Shown here: positions 10,890 through 21,847 of the stretch, piece by piece
Layout of the letters: the number at the start of each line of letters is the position of its first letter
Numbering within the stretch: position 1 is the first letter of the stretch
From: Micrasema longulum
Taxonomy: Eukaryota > Arthropoda > Insecta > Trichoptera > Brachycentridae
Direction of reading: 5' to 3'
DNA: 64,000 nt
Assembly: GCA_022494885.1 (NCBI GenBank)
Contig: JAGVSM010002674.1
Location: 286,253 to 350,252, forward strand
Position numbers and translations under genes: made by a program
Notes under the pieces: generated by a model
Databases searched by the model: none
The model's input: only the letters and a program-made list of their open reading frames with translations
Told to the model about the DNA's origin: nothing

Positions 10890-11875
10890 AATTTTATTCC
10901 TAAAGGAGTCAAACAGGGATGTGTAATGTCAAAATGGTTGTTCAACATATATGTACATCGATAACTGTATGAAAGAACTGAAAGATTTAAGAATGAGAAT
11001 AAAAATGAGTGGTATAACTGTTAAGTGTCTTCTGTATGCGGATGATGCTGTGCTTCTTGCTAGCAGCAAAGAAGACCTACAATTCTTTGTAACAAAAGTC
11101 TACGATGTATGCAAGAAAAGCTATTTGCTTATGAATGTTGATAAATCGAAAGTGATGGTTTTTGAAAGGGATGAAAATACAAATAAATGTGAGATCAGTG
11201 TGAACGGAGATATTCTGAATCAGGTAGAAGAATTTGTGTACCTGGGAAGTATGGGGATGGGAAGACCGAGAAAGATATTAAAGGAAGGTGAGTGCCGGGA
11301 ACAGGGTGAACGGTGCACTGAAATTAACTTTGGCAAACAAATGTTTATTGCAGGAGGCTAAACTAGCAGTTCACAACGGAGTTCTAGTGCCAACTCTAAA
11401 GTATGGAAGCGAAGTATGGAATTGGAAAAATGATGATGAAAGTAAGTTGAATGCTGTCAAAACGCGATTCCTCAGGCGAATGTGTGGTAAAACGATGTAC
11501 GATAGGTGCACAAATGTCAAGAGCCGTAAAGTATGTAAGGCTGAGACATGCATTATTGACAGAATCAAGAAAGGGGTGCTGCGTTGGTTTGGACATGTAT
11601 AGCGAATGGACAGCAAAAGAACGGCTAAAAGGATCTACGATACGAATGTTGATGGATGCAGAAAACGAGGAAGACCGAGAAAGACATGGCACGATCGAGT
11701 CCATCAAATACTTGAAGATGGACATGTCAAAAGTAAGAATAATCGGCGTGCGTGCATGAGAAGATGTATGAATGTAGAGGAAGCGAGGTCTGTATGCCAA
11801 GATAGAGTTTATTGCGTTCTATCCTCTCTGCCTACTCCTACGGAGAAATGGCGTGATGGTTTTTTTGTTTGAATT
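10890..11875 (+). mobile_element. LINE-E: endonuclease/reverse-transcriptase LINE, ORF2 C-terminal third, pseudogene
   Basis: Several frames joined by frameshifts give a continuous non-LTR reverse transcriptase. Near 10895, GVKQGCVMS..LFNIY is RT block 4. A 136-codon frame then contains the catalytic box YADD (11035-11046, residues 29-32), followed by NVDKSKVMVF and QVEEFVYLGS. After a shift come VNGALKLTLANK, LAVHNGVLVPTLKYGSEVWN, FLRRMCGKTMYDR and GVLRWFGHV, then GRPRKTWHDRVHQILEDGHV, NNRRACMRRCMNVEEA and a short 3' part ending cgtgatgg. This order is diagnostic for a common insect endonuclease/RT LINE. The endonuclease half is missing. Other copies in the window: 12.6, 14.9, 15.3-16.1, 32.5, 60.3 and 62.4-63.1 kb. 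Confidence 0.9.
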
Positions 11876-11884
11876 TAATACAAA

Positions 11885-12300
11885 TAACTCAACTTAAATG
11901 TTTTTCCCTACCATTTTCCATGCCTATGATTTAAAAAAAATGCAGAATGCTGGCTACGAGCTCACCTAGCAGCTTATGAGTTATGGTGGGTTCATGAGCT
12001 ACCTGCATTGCTTCAAGCTCTCCGAGATCGAAAGCTGCCCATGCGACGGTGGAACTCCTCAAGATGTCCCTCACCTATTGATGCATTGCCCCTTTTTCAG
12101 CTTTCAAAGACAACAGCTAGAGGCGCGATGCAGAATCCTGGGTGAAAATCTATGCTACATCTCATCGGTGATAGGTAATAAAGAACTCACACGAGAAGTA
12201 CTATCATACATGATCAATATAGTGCAGGCAATTGAAATTCCATCTTTCCTGCATTCTGCTTCAAGACTATGGCGCTGTAAACTGAAAAATGGGCACTGAA
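11885..12300 (+). mobile_element. LINE-R: R1-like LINE C-terminus with CCHC motif
   Basis: The frame from 11976 reads GGFMSYLHCFKLSEIESCPC, then a stretch with DVPHLLMHCPFFSF. The spacing C-x-C-x9-H-x4-C is the C-terminal zinc-knuckle seen downstream of the RNase H region in R1/I/LOA-group LINEs. The homologous copy at 21.2 kb has the fuller start FHAYDFGRMQNAFYELTQ..LTGHGGF. Here the start is damaged (A-run at about 11935). The remaining residues (VIGNKELTREVLSYMINIVQ) run to 12299. Clade assignment is by motif only. Confidence 0.75.
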
Positions 12301-12590
12301 ATAACAGATGTTCGATACTCTGTTAAGAAATATCATCGCATGGACAATAGTCATCATTCCTTAGTTTAAACGTATATAGGTAACTTCTCATGGCTCCGTG
12401 TCCGGTAAAAATCTGGGTCGTTTCGAAAGTACTTTGGTGATGACGACGGAAGTTTGCTGCATCAGCCAGCGTTGGGAAAAACATTTTAGTGATTTTACCT
12501 GTAGAAAAAGCGCGGTAATAATCCTCCCACCAAGAAAGTTATCCGGTAGAGATTTCGTCAGAATTTTAGAGATGAACGAAAAAAATACAT

Positions 12591-13153
12591 AAATACTGGG
12601 AAGCATGTTTTCACGACATGGAAGAGTAGAAAAAGATGTTGAAAGGAGAGTGAATGCGGGCAACAAAATGAACGGCGCACTAAGCACAGTAATTGCTAAA
12701 AAAAATATGGAAGATATATATATGGAAGAATAAAGACCGAGCAAACGGGTCAAAATGCGATCTCTTAGACGAATGTGTGGGAAATCAATGTATGACAGGG
12801 CTACGAATGATGAAATCAGGCGAGAGTGTAAATCTGAGTCAGGTATAATTGATAAGATAAGTAAGGGCCTCTTAGATGGTTTGATCAAGTAGAACGAATG
12901 GACGACGAAAGATTCGTAAAACTAGTATATATTGAGAAATTAACGGTAACGCGAGACGAGAATGACCAGAGCAGACGTGGCATGATCAGATAAACCGAAA
13001 TCTTAAGTCTGGTCATGTCAAAAGCCGACAGAACCGAAGGGCATGTATGACAAGATGTATGAATGTGGAAGAAGCTAGAAATGTATGCCAGGATAGACGT
13101 ATGTGGTGGTCCATTCTCTGCCTAAAAATGGCGTGATGGTAGTAGTAGTAGAC
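12591..13153 (+). mobile_element. LINE-E, second copy, pseudogene
   Basis: Broken frames give YLGSMFSRHGRVEKDVERRV, NAGNKMNGALSTVIAKKN, SLRRMCGKSMYDRATND and, near the end, GHVKSRQNRRACMTRCMNVE. They are interrupted by a deletion and several stops. The 3' end is a short (GTA)n run at about 13137-13152 after 'ggcgtgatgg', the same 3' signature as the copy at 11.9 kb. The preceding 12311-12590 is unassigned and could be 3' UTR of the LINE-R fragment. Confidence 0.85.
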
Positions 13154-13682
13154 GCGAGAACACTTAAATGGCAGTTTGGGAGTGACAAACGGAAACAAAA
13201 GAACAGTGGTCTTGGAAAAACCGCCTTAATGATTCATGATGATTTAATTCATCGTGATGAGAAAAAACATATTTTTTTTATTCCAAATGGCCTCATCTTA
13301 CGGTATGTAGAGGGAGTGCTTATACTTCAGCCAACCTCCGCCATGGAGTGGCACCATTAGAAGAATAAGATATTCTAAAAACTTTTGAAACTTGCGCCTG
13401 TTTGCTTCTGCGCTGGTTTGGTATTTGAGCGTTGAAACAAGAACAAAGGTATCGATTTACGAGTATTTGGCCACTATAAAGCAAATTACATGTTAGGAAC
13501 TTTGCCAACTCTACGCAACACTGATTGCTTCGAAGGATTACTTCTGGTACATAAGGCGAAGGCTGTAAGGGAGGTGGAAGGCGAGAGGTAGTGATTGATT
13601 AATTACGGCGTAAATTGCACCAGGGGTGCTATTCTGAATCTTCTCGCAGAGGTAGAAAAAAAAAACTGGAAGATTTTTTTTT
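13154..13682. other. No recognised feature
   Basis: Somewhat less AT-rich than its surroundings. The ORF at 13103-13360 (+) begins in the LINE-E tail and continues with NTLKWQFGSDKRKQ and GLILRYVEGVLILQP, which I do not recognise. No splice or promoter evidence. Confidence 0.35.
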
Positions 13683-14895
13683 AAGATGTTTTTTTTATTT
13701 TATTTTTTATATTTACGTTTAAGGCAAAATTGCCCTTTAAAAAACTTGTGATATGAAAGTATTTGGTTGAATTATTTTGAAAAAAACGTAAGATTTTGAG
13801 ACAAAAATTAAACATAAAAATTATATAACGCATTCAGTAGTAGTTTAAATCAATTTTAAAACAAATGTAAAAATCTAATTAAATTATTTAATATTTTAAA
13901 GAATTAATTTAACAAAAAAATCATTAATTAAACTGTTTCATATTATAATAATTTATTTTATTTTGTTTGGTATTTTTACAGCTATAACATAAAAAAATAT
14001 GTGTGAATATATATTGAATATATATATATATATATATTGACAATATTCGAGCCTATTAAAAACCCTCTTTATATCTAATAATTCATTTACTTAAACACTT
14101 TGTAGGCTTTTGCATGTTTTACATATAGTTATTTATAAAAAACAGACATATATTTTACACAAAAGTAGCAAAAATTGAAATGAAGTAATAATAATAAGAA
14201 AAATATATATAAAAACTAATCTTATAAATAGTACAAACATACATATATTCCAGTAGAGAGGACAGAAGTTTATTCTTTCCCATCAGTTATATTAAAAGAA
14301 TCTTAAAACTAGAAGAATGATGAAAGATAATAATTTAGAAAACAGATCAGAGAAAGTGTTGTATTAAATATATCTATATCCTTTGCGTATTCATTTGCAA
14401 ACACACGAATTCTCCTTATAGGCGAGTGTGCACTGTAGTTAGTTTTAGATACACTTATATAGAATAATTTATTAAATCGAGTAATCCGGCCGGGCACTTG
14501 CAAGTTAATTAGTTTTAACAGTTCGGAACAGTCAAATATTGAATTTAATATTTCAAATAAAAATAACAAATCAGTTAATTTTCTTCTAGTTTCTAATGTA
14601 CATAATATATAGGAAAAGAGTTTACGTAATTGTATGTGTGTGACATTTATATTCAAGGGTGTATATGTGAATGTGTATATGTTCGAATGAATGAAGAAGT
14701 GTACGTACGCTTGAATGAATGAGGGAGAGGGTGCGTGTGTGTGGGTGCGTAAGTATTTACCATTTTTGTAAAAGTTTCAAAGGTTTGCTCTATAGGAACA
14801 ATACCCCATACTAAATATATTAATCCGGGAGGTAGCGTTGTATTTTTAGTAGTGTTTTTAGTGTATATGATATGTATTTTCAAAATAAATATACA
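13683..14895 (-). mobile_element. LINE-J-like element, 3' UTR and ORF2 end, pseudogene
   Basis: The 3' terminus is at the left (complement of an A-rich tail, then 'aaggcaaaattgcccttt', the LINE-J 3' UTR motif). Coding remnants on the minus strand at 14309-14656 read LETRRKLTDLLFLFEILNSI, LLKLINLQVPGRITRFNKLF and NYSAHSPIRRIRVFANEY, i.e. the usual C-terminal motif order. A second segment at 14770-14835 (YLVWGIVPIEQ) matches the corresponding DNA at 59.34-59.38 kb. A frameshift separates them. 13.7-14.3 kb is AT-rich UTR. Confidence 0.7.
14019..14037. repeat. (AT)n microsatellite
   Basis: Uninterrupted TA/AT dinucleotide run inside the LINE 3' UTR. Confidence 0.9.
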
Positions 14896-14945
14896 AGCAA
14901 TCACGCCGTTTTTCGTAGGGATAGGCAGAGAAGATAGAGCGCCAT
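14896..14945 (-). mobile_element. LINE-E 3' stub
   Basis: Complement of 'gcgttctatc.tctctgccta' plus 'ggcgtgat', matching the 3' end of the LINE-E copy at 11.82-11.86 kb. Only about 50 bases remain. Confidence 0.55.
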
Positions 14946-15313
14946 ATGGATAGTGTAGCTGCTAGGTAGAAGTAAAATGGATTGTCTCATTTGCCCAACC
15001 CAATATTGAATCAACTGCTCCACAAGTGTATGGCTTATGTTAGGTTTTTGTTAGTTCATTGTGCGTTTTGTAATATAAATAATAAAGATGTACATATATA
15101 ACTAGTTTTTAAAACTGTCTCAATATTTTGTTAATTATCTCTGTTTATTAAGTTAGTCTTCTTTGTATTTCTCAAATATAAAAAAACATTTCAAAAAACT
15201 ATATTGTTAAGGGTCCTCGGCACTGGTAACCCCAGTGAGGTCACATTATTTTTATTATTGATTATAGTTTGTAAGAGTAAAATATGAAAAAATAAATAAA
15301 TATCACTCTGTCC
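14946..15313. other. No recognised feature
   Basis: AT-rich. A short block 'gggtcctcggcactggtaac' near 15211 stands out in composition but matches nothing else here. Confidence 0.35.
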
Positions 15314-16062
15314 TTGCGTACAGATCTCGCATTCTCTACATCCGAACATCTTCACATGTACGTGCGTCGATTATTCCGACTTCATTATTCGATCTTCAAT
15401 TATTTGTTGTATTCGGTCATGCCATGTTTTTCTTGGTCTTCCTCATTTTCTGTATCCATCAACATTCACATCAAAAATTGTTTAAGCTGTTCTTTTGCTG
15501 TCTATCGGCTTTACATGTCCAAACCGAGGCAGAACGCATTTCTTGATTTTGTCGATAATGATTATTTCAGCAATATTTTGAGTTTGTCCAAACGTTTGTA
15601 GACGAAGATTAGATTTAACTCCCTAGGAAGTTATTAAGATTAACATGTTGCAACAGAGATGGAGAACACTTCAAAAGGGAAAATATGGATGTCTAGGCAT
15701 TTATATGGCTGACGATCGGTCATTGGCTGGTTTAAGAGTGCAATTTTAAAACTTGTAACATTTATCATTTTGCCTATAATTGAACATCTACATTTCTTCA
15801 ATTATTCCAACTGTTGATTTTTGTCAGGAATGCATGGACTTCCATATTTCTTTCTCAAAATTGTTCTCTATCTCTGTTGTAATAATATATGTTAAGCTTA
15901 TCTCAGTCGTACATAGTACATAGACATTTGTGCACCTATCGTTTAAAGTTTTACTACACATTCGCTTGAGATATCGCGTTTCGACAGCATTTAGCCTACA
16001 TTCACACATTGAAAATGGCCGTTTGCAGTAGAGTACCGGTGTTTGGCCTTATGTATGGAAGC
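15314..16062 (-). mobile_element. LINE-E copy split by family A, with inverted 5' end
   Basis: Minus-strand translation of 15314-15561 gives IIIIDKIKKCV, RFGHVKPIDSKRTA, then VNVDGYRK and GRPRKTWHDRIQQIIEDRIM. The upstream part of the same frame resumes at 15898-16008 (RLNAVETRYLKRMCSKTLND). A family A element (15571-15897) lies between. Immediately right, 16012-16062 reads in the plus orientation as MAVCSRVPVFGLMYGSKV. This corresponds to LAVHNGVLVPTLMYGSEVWN, the segment that normally precedes ..RLNAVETR. The 5' piece is therefore inverted relative to the rest. Confidence 0.8.
15571..15897 (-). mobile_element. Family A element inserted in LINE-E
   Basis: Begins with the tail at the left (CAATATTTTGAGTTTGTCCA), then the palindromic 'aactccctaggaagtt', the body arm (gcaacagagatggag) and a short inverted arm ending 'tctctgttgtaataatat'. 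Direct repeats TTATTTCAG (15562-15570) and TTATCTCAG (15898-15906) flank it, one mismatch in nine. The interrupted LINE-E coding sequence confirms insertion. Confidence 0.8.
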
Positions 16063-16065
16063 AAA

Positions 16066-16689
16066 GTAAGTGTTGTCACTTTCAATTTAATCGAAAAACA
16101 AGTGAATCTCATTAAGATGGCGTTTATTTGATTTGACTGGCTAGAAGTTAGAAGTACTTTGCAGTCAGTTTTGTGTAAGGGCGACCCTTATAGTGAATCT
16201 GAAACTGGGCTGCGTACCCAACAAAAGCTTTTGAAATCTCCGAAATTAACCGAATCAGGCACTTCTGTTTATTCAATAGTGGTGTTAAGAAGGGAAGATT
16301 GAATTAGCAAATAGGTTTAGCGCTTAATGCAGGACAAAAATATTTTCACCGAAAAACAGAACTCATTAAACTCACTTTAAATACCCTTATAAACAAGGTT
16401 ACGATTAATTGTCACATTTGTCTTGCCTGGTTTTGGTTTTCCTTATATACCGGGACCTTTTTATACACGGTAGATTTGTTCCGTGTAAAAAAAGTATACT
16501 CTAAAAAGAGCAAATTTGATAGGTTTCCTTACACAAAAATTGATTCGTGATTAAAAAAATAAATAAATTGTGAATTGTTTGTCATTCCTTAATTTAAAAA
16601 AAAAAGTATAACATACGAGTATCAACAATTTTAATATCAATATACTAGAAAAAGACAATGTACTAACCAATGAATACGTGAATAGCCTA
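16066..16689. other. No recognised feature
   Basis: Mixed to AT-rich. No ORF over 60 codons and no window-internal repeat found. Confidence 0.35.
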
Positions 16690-17285
16690 TAGATATCGTT
16701 GGATAAAAAGCGCTATTTTTGTGAAAATCACCTCGGGGGCGCAGTGCAATAAATAAACATCCCAGCACGTCTTGCAGCTACAGAGCGCATGGCCTGTTGG
16801 GATTCTAGTTACTCGTTTCCAATCAAGATCAATTTAAATTATAACGGATAAGAGCTTGATTACAGCGCGTCATGCAGCTACAAAGCGCACGGACGGTAAG
16901 ATATCTAGTCCATCTTTTTAATTGGCAAAGAAATTATGTGAATATATGAAATTTAAAAAAATAAAATAATAATAAAATGGAATAAGATTACAACATGTCT
17001 TGCAGCTACAAAGCGCATGGACGGGTGGTCTGAAGAGTATCTTTTGTAAATAGTAGGTAGTTACCACCGCCATGTGGCCTACTGGCTGCTTGATAATTCT
17101 TTGAAGATGCCTATTGTTCTAACGACTTGGTGTCCATTTTGGTCGGTATAGTTTCGTTTTATGAGACGGGACATTCTGTTCAATTCACTTTTTTACATTA
17201 ATATTAGACAAACGCGTGTATGAGAGGTTTGATTTATCATTTTGTATGTTATTATAAGAAAAGTATATAAAGTATTATATATTTA
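16690..17285 (+). repeat. Family C repeat, copy 1, with tandem block
   Basis: A block around cttgcagctacagagcgcat recurs at 16771, 16871 and 16999 (spacing 100 and 128) separated by AT-rich spacers. It is preceded by 'agcgctatttttgtgaaaat' and followed by a non-repeated segment beginning 'gaagagtatcttttgtaaat', with 'cgacttggtgtccattttgg' and 'acaaacgcgtgtatgag'. The same order occurs at 18343-19190. No ORF or transposase remnant is present. Confidence 0.8.
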
Positions 17286-17477
17286 TCAATAAACATCAGT
17301 TTACTTTTAGTAGCAATGTTGTAATAAATTAATTATTGGGAGTAGTGTTCCAGATAGCTAAATTTTGGTGTTTCCGCGTCAAAAGTTGATGCGTTTAGAA
17401 ACGGTTTTAATGTAGAATTTTAAAATTTTAAGGTTACAGGCGCACTTTTGTTTGAAAGTTTCCGTTGTTATTATTAT

Positions 17478-17665
17478 TATTATTATTTATTATTTGACAC
17501 TTTATATACATATACAATAAATATACATATAAGGGCGGGCATATTGCCTTAAGGCAATATCTTCTTACCTACCCAAACTGTTCAGTTTGAGAAAATTATA
17601 AATACATGGACATATTGAATCTTACAATTTTATGTTTATTTCTTATGTTTTTTTAATTATTATTT
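17478..17665 (-). mobile_element. LINE-L 3' UTR fragment
   Basis: Complement of an A-rich tail (ttattatttattatttgaca) then the shared LINE-L UTR: 'aagggcgggcatattgcctt', the palindrome attgccttaaggcaat (17543-17558) and 'ccaaactgttcagtttgag'. Matches both arms at 27.2-28.1 kb. Confidence 0.75.
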
Positions 17666-17669
17666 TTTT

Positions 17670-17815
17670 ATCCTATATTTGCGGTGATATACTCATGTGT
17701 CTGTGTCAACTAATTGCTCGTCGCATCTCAACACAGGACTTTTAGTCCCATGGAGTTGGGACTTATGTCTCAAATAATGTGCAATAAACAAATGTATGTA
17801 AATAAATAAATATAT
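17670..17815 (+). mobile_element. LINE-K 3' UTR fragment
   Basis: 'caactcaacacaggactttt'-type motif followed by 'ccatggagttgggactt' and the tail gtaaataaataaata. Matches the 3' ends at 20.49-20.60 kb (+) and 56.86-56.95 kb (-). Confidence 0.65.
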
Positions 17816-18184
17816 TATACGCCAAGTAAATAAATGAGCGATGTAGATTCCAAAAACGAATAGTATCAATACATTTCTTATTACGCATTGTTAAATAATT
17901 AGCTGAGCAAATTGATCATAAAATTGTGTTTATGGAAAAATGTATAAAAAAATAATATAATAATGCTCAAACCGTTTTTTAGTTTAATTTTGTTGTTAAA
18001 AATGTTGTTTTAAAACCGTGTAAAAAGAGGTGCCGGCGTAAATAATAAAAACATTGTAAAGTGAGTTTTGTTTGTATCCCAGGTAAAGAATATTCTCTGT
18101 GTGAAATAAAACCAGTATCTTGGACGATTGTATTCGACTCGATGTCTACTTTAGAATAACCACAATAAAAAAAAATCGAGTAGA
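17816..18184. other. No recognised feature
   Basis: AT-rich sequence without ORFs or repeat matches. Confidence 0.35.
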
Positions 18185-18335
18185 GATCAGTCCTTCTCGT
18201 AGTGAATTGTCATGCTTTAGGTCCCGGGTTCGATCATTAGCAAGATCGACACAAAATGTTTGATTGTTTTTGGACCAGGACCTGCCGCATAAGACTGATC
18301 ACTTTACCATTGTGTATCAAGAGAAATGTTTTTGA
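18185..18335 (+). mobile_element. SINE-1 copy, 5' part decayed
   Basis: The B box 'cccgggttcgatcatt' at about 18223-18238 is followed by the SINE-1 body signature 'ggaccaggacctg', 'gcataagactgatcacttta' and 'tatcaaga'. The terminal ATGATG tail is missing. Confidence 0.65.
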
Positions 18336-18342
18336 CTGTCTA

Positions 18343-19190
18343 CATATATAGTTGGATAATCTATATAGCGCCATTTTTGTGAAAATTACCTCAAGAGCGC
18401 TGTACAATTAATAAATATTCCAGTACGTCTTGCAGCTACAGAGCGCATGGACGGTTGGGATTCTAGATCCTCGTTTTCAATTAATATCAATAAAAAATTA
18501 TAACATATAGGAGCTAGATTACAGAACGTCTTGCAGCTACAGAGCGCATAGACAGTTAGAAATTTAGCCCCCATTTACTCATTTGAAAAAATTGACAAAT
18601 AAAATAAGTGTATTAATGATACTAAAAAAAAATTAAAAAAGAATAGTAAAAAGGAGTAAGATTAGCGCATAGACGATTGGAATTCTAGACCCCATTTACA
18701 AAATTTAGGTATTTTGAAGTTGATATACGAAAGCTAGATAACCAATCATCGTGCAGCTACAAAGCGCATGGACGAGTGGAATTCCAGCAAAGTTAGAATG
18801 ATATCAATAAATTTACAAAAAATAGAGCATAGTAGTCAGTTTGTCAAGTGTTCATGCCAAGAAGTAAGCAATAAAAAAATAAATAAATAAAGCACTGTAT
18901 CAACTCCATGATTGACAAAGGGAGATAGATGTCCGAAGAGAATCTTTTGTAGACAGTAGGTAGATACCGTCACCATGTGGTCCACTGGCTACTGGAGAAT
19001 TTCTGGAAACGGTTATGCCTATTGTTCCAACGACTCGGTGTCCATTTTGGTCCGTATTATTTCATTTTATGAGACGCAACATTCCTGTTCAATTCGCTTT
19101 TTACATGAATATCACACAAACGCGTGTATGAGCGGTTTGATTTATAATTTTGTATGTTATTGGAAGGCAGATATTTGAAATATTATGTAC
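18343..19190 (+). repeat. Family C repeat, copy 2
   Basis: Four blocks of the cttgcagctacagagcgcat type, at 18429, 18530, about 18663 (partial) and 18750. The same unique right-hand segment as copy 1 follows from about 18929 ('gaagagaatcttttgtagac' to 'gtatgttattggaaggcag'). The ORF at 18975-19178 merely reads through this repeat. An inserted A-rich stretch (ataaaaaaataaataaataa) lies at about 18870-18890. Confidence 0.8.
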
Positions 19191-20039
19191 TTGTCTGTCT
19201 TAAAGAAACCAATTCCGTTAATGTACATATGTGTATTGGAGATATTTTAGGGTAAAAGATAAGAACACAGGATTATACCTACGTTCAATAAAGCTAAAGG
19301 GTTCCCATACCGTTAATAAATAAGTAAATATGTTGATTAAGAGTACTTCTTAAGAGACTTTTTATAGTACAGGAAATATAATGAAGAAATGTATCACATG
19401 ATCAATTTAATGTTGATTTTATATACTGCCGTCATAAGAAAGAAGGACGCATCTAACATTTTTGTTCAAAAATGAGTTAAATACATATTCGAAATCAGGG
19501 AAAAAATACGCATCTACAAAAAATACATCCATCTTCCTAAAATAACCACAACCCTATTATTTTCACTAATAAACGAGACTAAACTGCAAAAAGTCTCGAA
19601 GATTTCTAAATATAAAAGGTTGTTCTGACTTATATAATTAAAAAAGACTGATTAAATACTTTTTTTTTCTTCAATTCTGTTTTTAAAAACATTTGAAATT
19701 AATGTACCTACTCGTTTTCAATTAAATTTAAAATCTGCTGGTAATTTCAAAGTTAATTGATTATTAGGTCGGCGTTATTAGTTTGAAAAACAGTAAATGA
19801 CCAGTAACGTGTATTTTATTTAGTTGAGTAGAATCAATTGGCAAATTAACACTAAAAAATAAAGACGTTTACTTAATTACTAAATAAAAAGGGCGTTTTT
19901 AGCTAGAAACGTCTTTTCATTGAAGTGTAACATATTTTCTTGTATTTTTTTTACTAAAAAGAAGATGATAATGTTAGTTTTTAAATATATAACGTAAAAT
20001 TTTAAAAAAATACATATATTCCGTTAGGGCAAACCATGA
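19191..20039. other. No recognised feature
   Basis: AT-rich, no ORF over 60 codons, no repeat match seen. Confidence 0.4.
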
Positions 20040-20605
20040 TACATACTGTCGCATAATAATAAATGTAAATGAGTGTACAAATTTGGATTTCGTCTTAGGG
20101 AAGAGACCTTAGCAGAAGACTGCTGTGAGGTATTGAATAGATTTATATGTTATTAAGAGTGGTGTCTAGATGTTTATTGAAATTTATGACAATGAAATAA
20201 TTTTTAATTAAAAATTTTAAAAATTTATTTTATTTTATTTGGGAAATCAACAGTTATACATACATATTAAACAAAAATAGTAAACAAACAGATATAGTGT
20301 ATAAACTCAGAACTTATAACAGATTTCCACAAAGTTAGTAAAGAAAATATATAACATATTAAATAAATACATATTTGTTTATACATATAAAAGTGTTATT
20401 TTAATGTACTCGTAAATATTTTTCAATAATAAAAGATTTTTTTTTAGAACCGTAAGTTATTGTAAATTGGGTTGTTTAATAATGTACATGCATCCACTTT
20501 CCATTATGTTGTGTTGCAACTCAACACAGGGCTTTTGGTCTCATTGAGTTAGGGATACGTTAGTACTTTTTTGTAATACTCGTATATATGTATAAATAAA
20601 TAAAA
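20040..20605 (+). mobile_element. LINE-K 3' region, split by a minus-strand LINE
   Basis: 20080-20165 carries 'caaatttggatttcgtctta' and 'gcagaagactgctgtgagg', the complement of which appears at 57.07-57.14 kb in an ORF2 C-terminal context (RRSVQIWISS.GRDHCRRLL). The 3' UTR resumes at about 20490 ('tatgttgtgttgcaactcaa') and ends in 'ataaataaataaaaatgaa'. The intervening 20206-20480 is a separate insertion. Confidence 0.65.
20206..20480 (-). mobile_element. LINE-M 3' UTR fragment nested in LINE-K
   Basis: Begins 'tttattttatttgggaaatc' (complement of a tailed 3' end), followed by 'aacag.tata...taaacaa..gatatagtgtataaact'. The same sequence starts at 61075. It interrupts the LINE-K copy. Confidence 0.6.
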
Positions 20606-21194
20606 ATGAAATAAAAAAAAAGTCGACAGATTGTCATCGACGGCCTTCCAGAATGGTCGGAGCTGTATAAATAATGAATGTACATTTATCGTACCGATAG
20701 GTCGCAAAGTCCTGTTAGCAGGATTTACAAAAAATAACATTAAGGCAATAAGATTTCAGAATTTTCTGTCGGGCTATTTCATTAACAACATGCATCCCTT
20801 ATACTTACTCGATTAACTCGAGTAAATAGGAAACACATTTTTCTTTGAATAATTGAACAGATTGGTTTCTGTTTAAGCTCTTTTGAATAAAAGGACGTTC
20901 AGTAATTATCTCTGAAAGACAACCCCTTTTGTACCCGGAAGAAACATTATTTACGAAAATAAACGAGAAATAGGATTTGTATATTAAATTCCGTATTGGG
21001 TATGGCCCCTTTTGTTTACCCCTTTGGCCGTATGGGTGTACCTAATGTTTTAAAATAGGGGGTTTATATTATACACGTTAAAATGATTTTTTTTTAGTAC
21101 GAATCTCAACCACTCAACCAAAGGAAAATAAGAAGCTGAACCCTTCAAGTCTGGAACGATCGTTATTTAAGTGAACCTACCGGAAGTATAACTA
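20606..21194. other. No recognised feature
   Basis: Two overlapping short ORFs on opposite strands (20549-20740 and 20631-20816), neither with a known motif. 20940-21190 is mixed composition without repeats. Confidence 0.35.
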
Positions 21195-21540
21195 AAATTA
21201 TTTTCCCTACCATTTTCCATGCCTATGATTTCGGGAGAATGCAGAATGCTTTCTACGAGCTCACCCAGAATCTTACGGGTCATGGTGGGTTTATGGGCTA
21301 CCTGCATCGCTTCAAGCTCTCCGAGATCGACAGCTGCCCATGCGACGATGAAACTCCTCAAGATGTCCCTCACCTGTTGATGCATTGCCCCCTTTTCAGC
21401 TTTAAAGACAACAGCTGGAGGCGCGATGCAGAAGCTTGGCTGAAGATCTATGCGACATCCCATCGATGATAGGTAATAAGGAACTCACACAAGAGGTAGT
21501 ATTGTACATGCTCAATATAGTGCAGGCAATTGGTAAAATA
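21195..21540 (+). mobile_element. LINE-R: R1-like LINE C-terminus, better copy
   Basis: In frame from about 21205: FHAYDFGRMQNAFYELTQ, LTGHGGFMGYLHRFKLSEID, then SCPCDDETPQDVPHLLMHC. This is the end of an RNase H-like region (LTGHG..) followed by a C-x-C-x9-H-x4-C knuckle. The frame stops at 21469, but homology to the copy at 12.1-12.25 kb continues (aggtaataa.gaactcacac) to about 21530 in another frame. 5'-truncated, so inactive. Confidence 0.8.
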
Positions 21541-21587
21541 AACCAAAGTAGGGGAGAAAATACCTAACACTCCTCCAGTGGAAGGAA

Positions 21588-21613
21588 GGCCTGTTGACTA
21601 CTGCCAACAGGCC
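21588..21613. repeat. 9-bp perfect hairpin in LINE 3' flank
   Basis: GGCCTGTTG and CAACAGGCC enclose an 8-base loop, 50 bases downstream of the LINE-R coding remnant, so it may belong to the LINE 3' UTR. The rest of 21541-21847 shows nothing recognisable. Confidence 0.6.
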
Positions 21614-21847
21614 GGCTTCTCCTGAAGAGTTTTAAGTGGTTTCCTCTCCACATGAGCAAATGCTGAGAAGTTCCTGATTGGCCCACATTAGTGTATCCCT
21701 CCTGATCCCAACAGTTAAGATAAATTTGAAGAAATTTAATTGCAGAAAAATCCACTTTTTAAATACAAACCTTGTATATTATAAGCAAGGTAAATAATAA
21801 AGCAACTCCCATATAAAAAAATAAAATAAAAAAACCACATAATAAAG

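Noticed and set aside
11371..11800. Long minus-strand ORFs antisense to LINE-E (81 and 134 codons)
   Set aside because: Shadow frames of the plus-strand reverse transcriptase, which has recognisable motifs. The antisense frames have none.
16771..18780. CRISPR-like array from regularly spaced blocks
   Set aside because: Blocks differ from each other, spacing is irregular (74-128), spacers are AT-rich and partly shared between copies, and the context is eukaryotic repeat DNA.
21167..21463. 98-codon minus-strand ORF
   Set aside because: Antisense shadow of the LINE-R zinc-knuckle segment.
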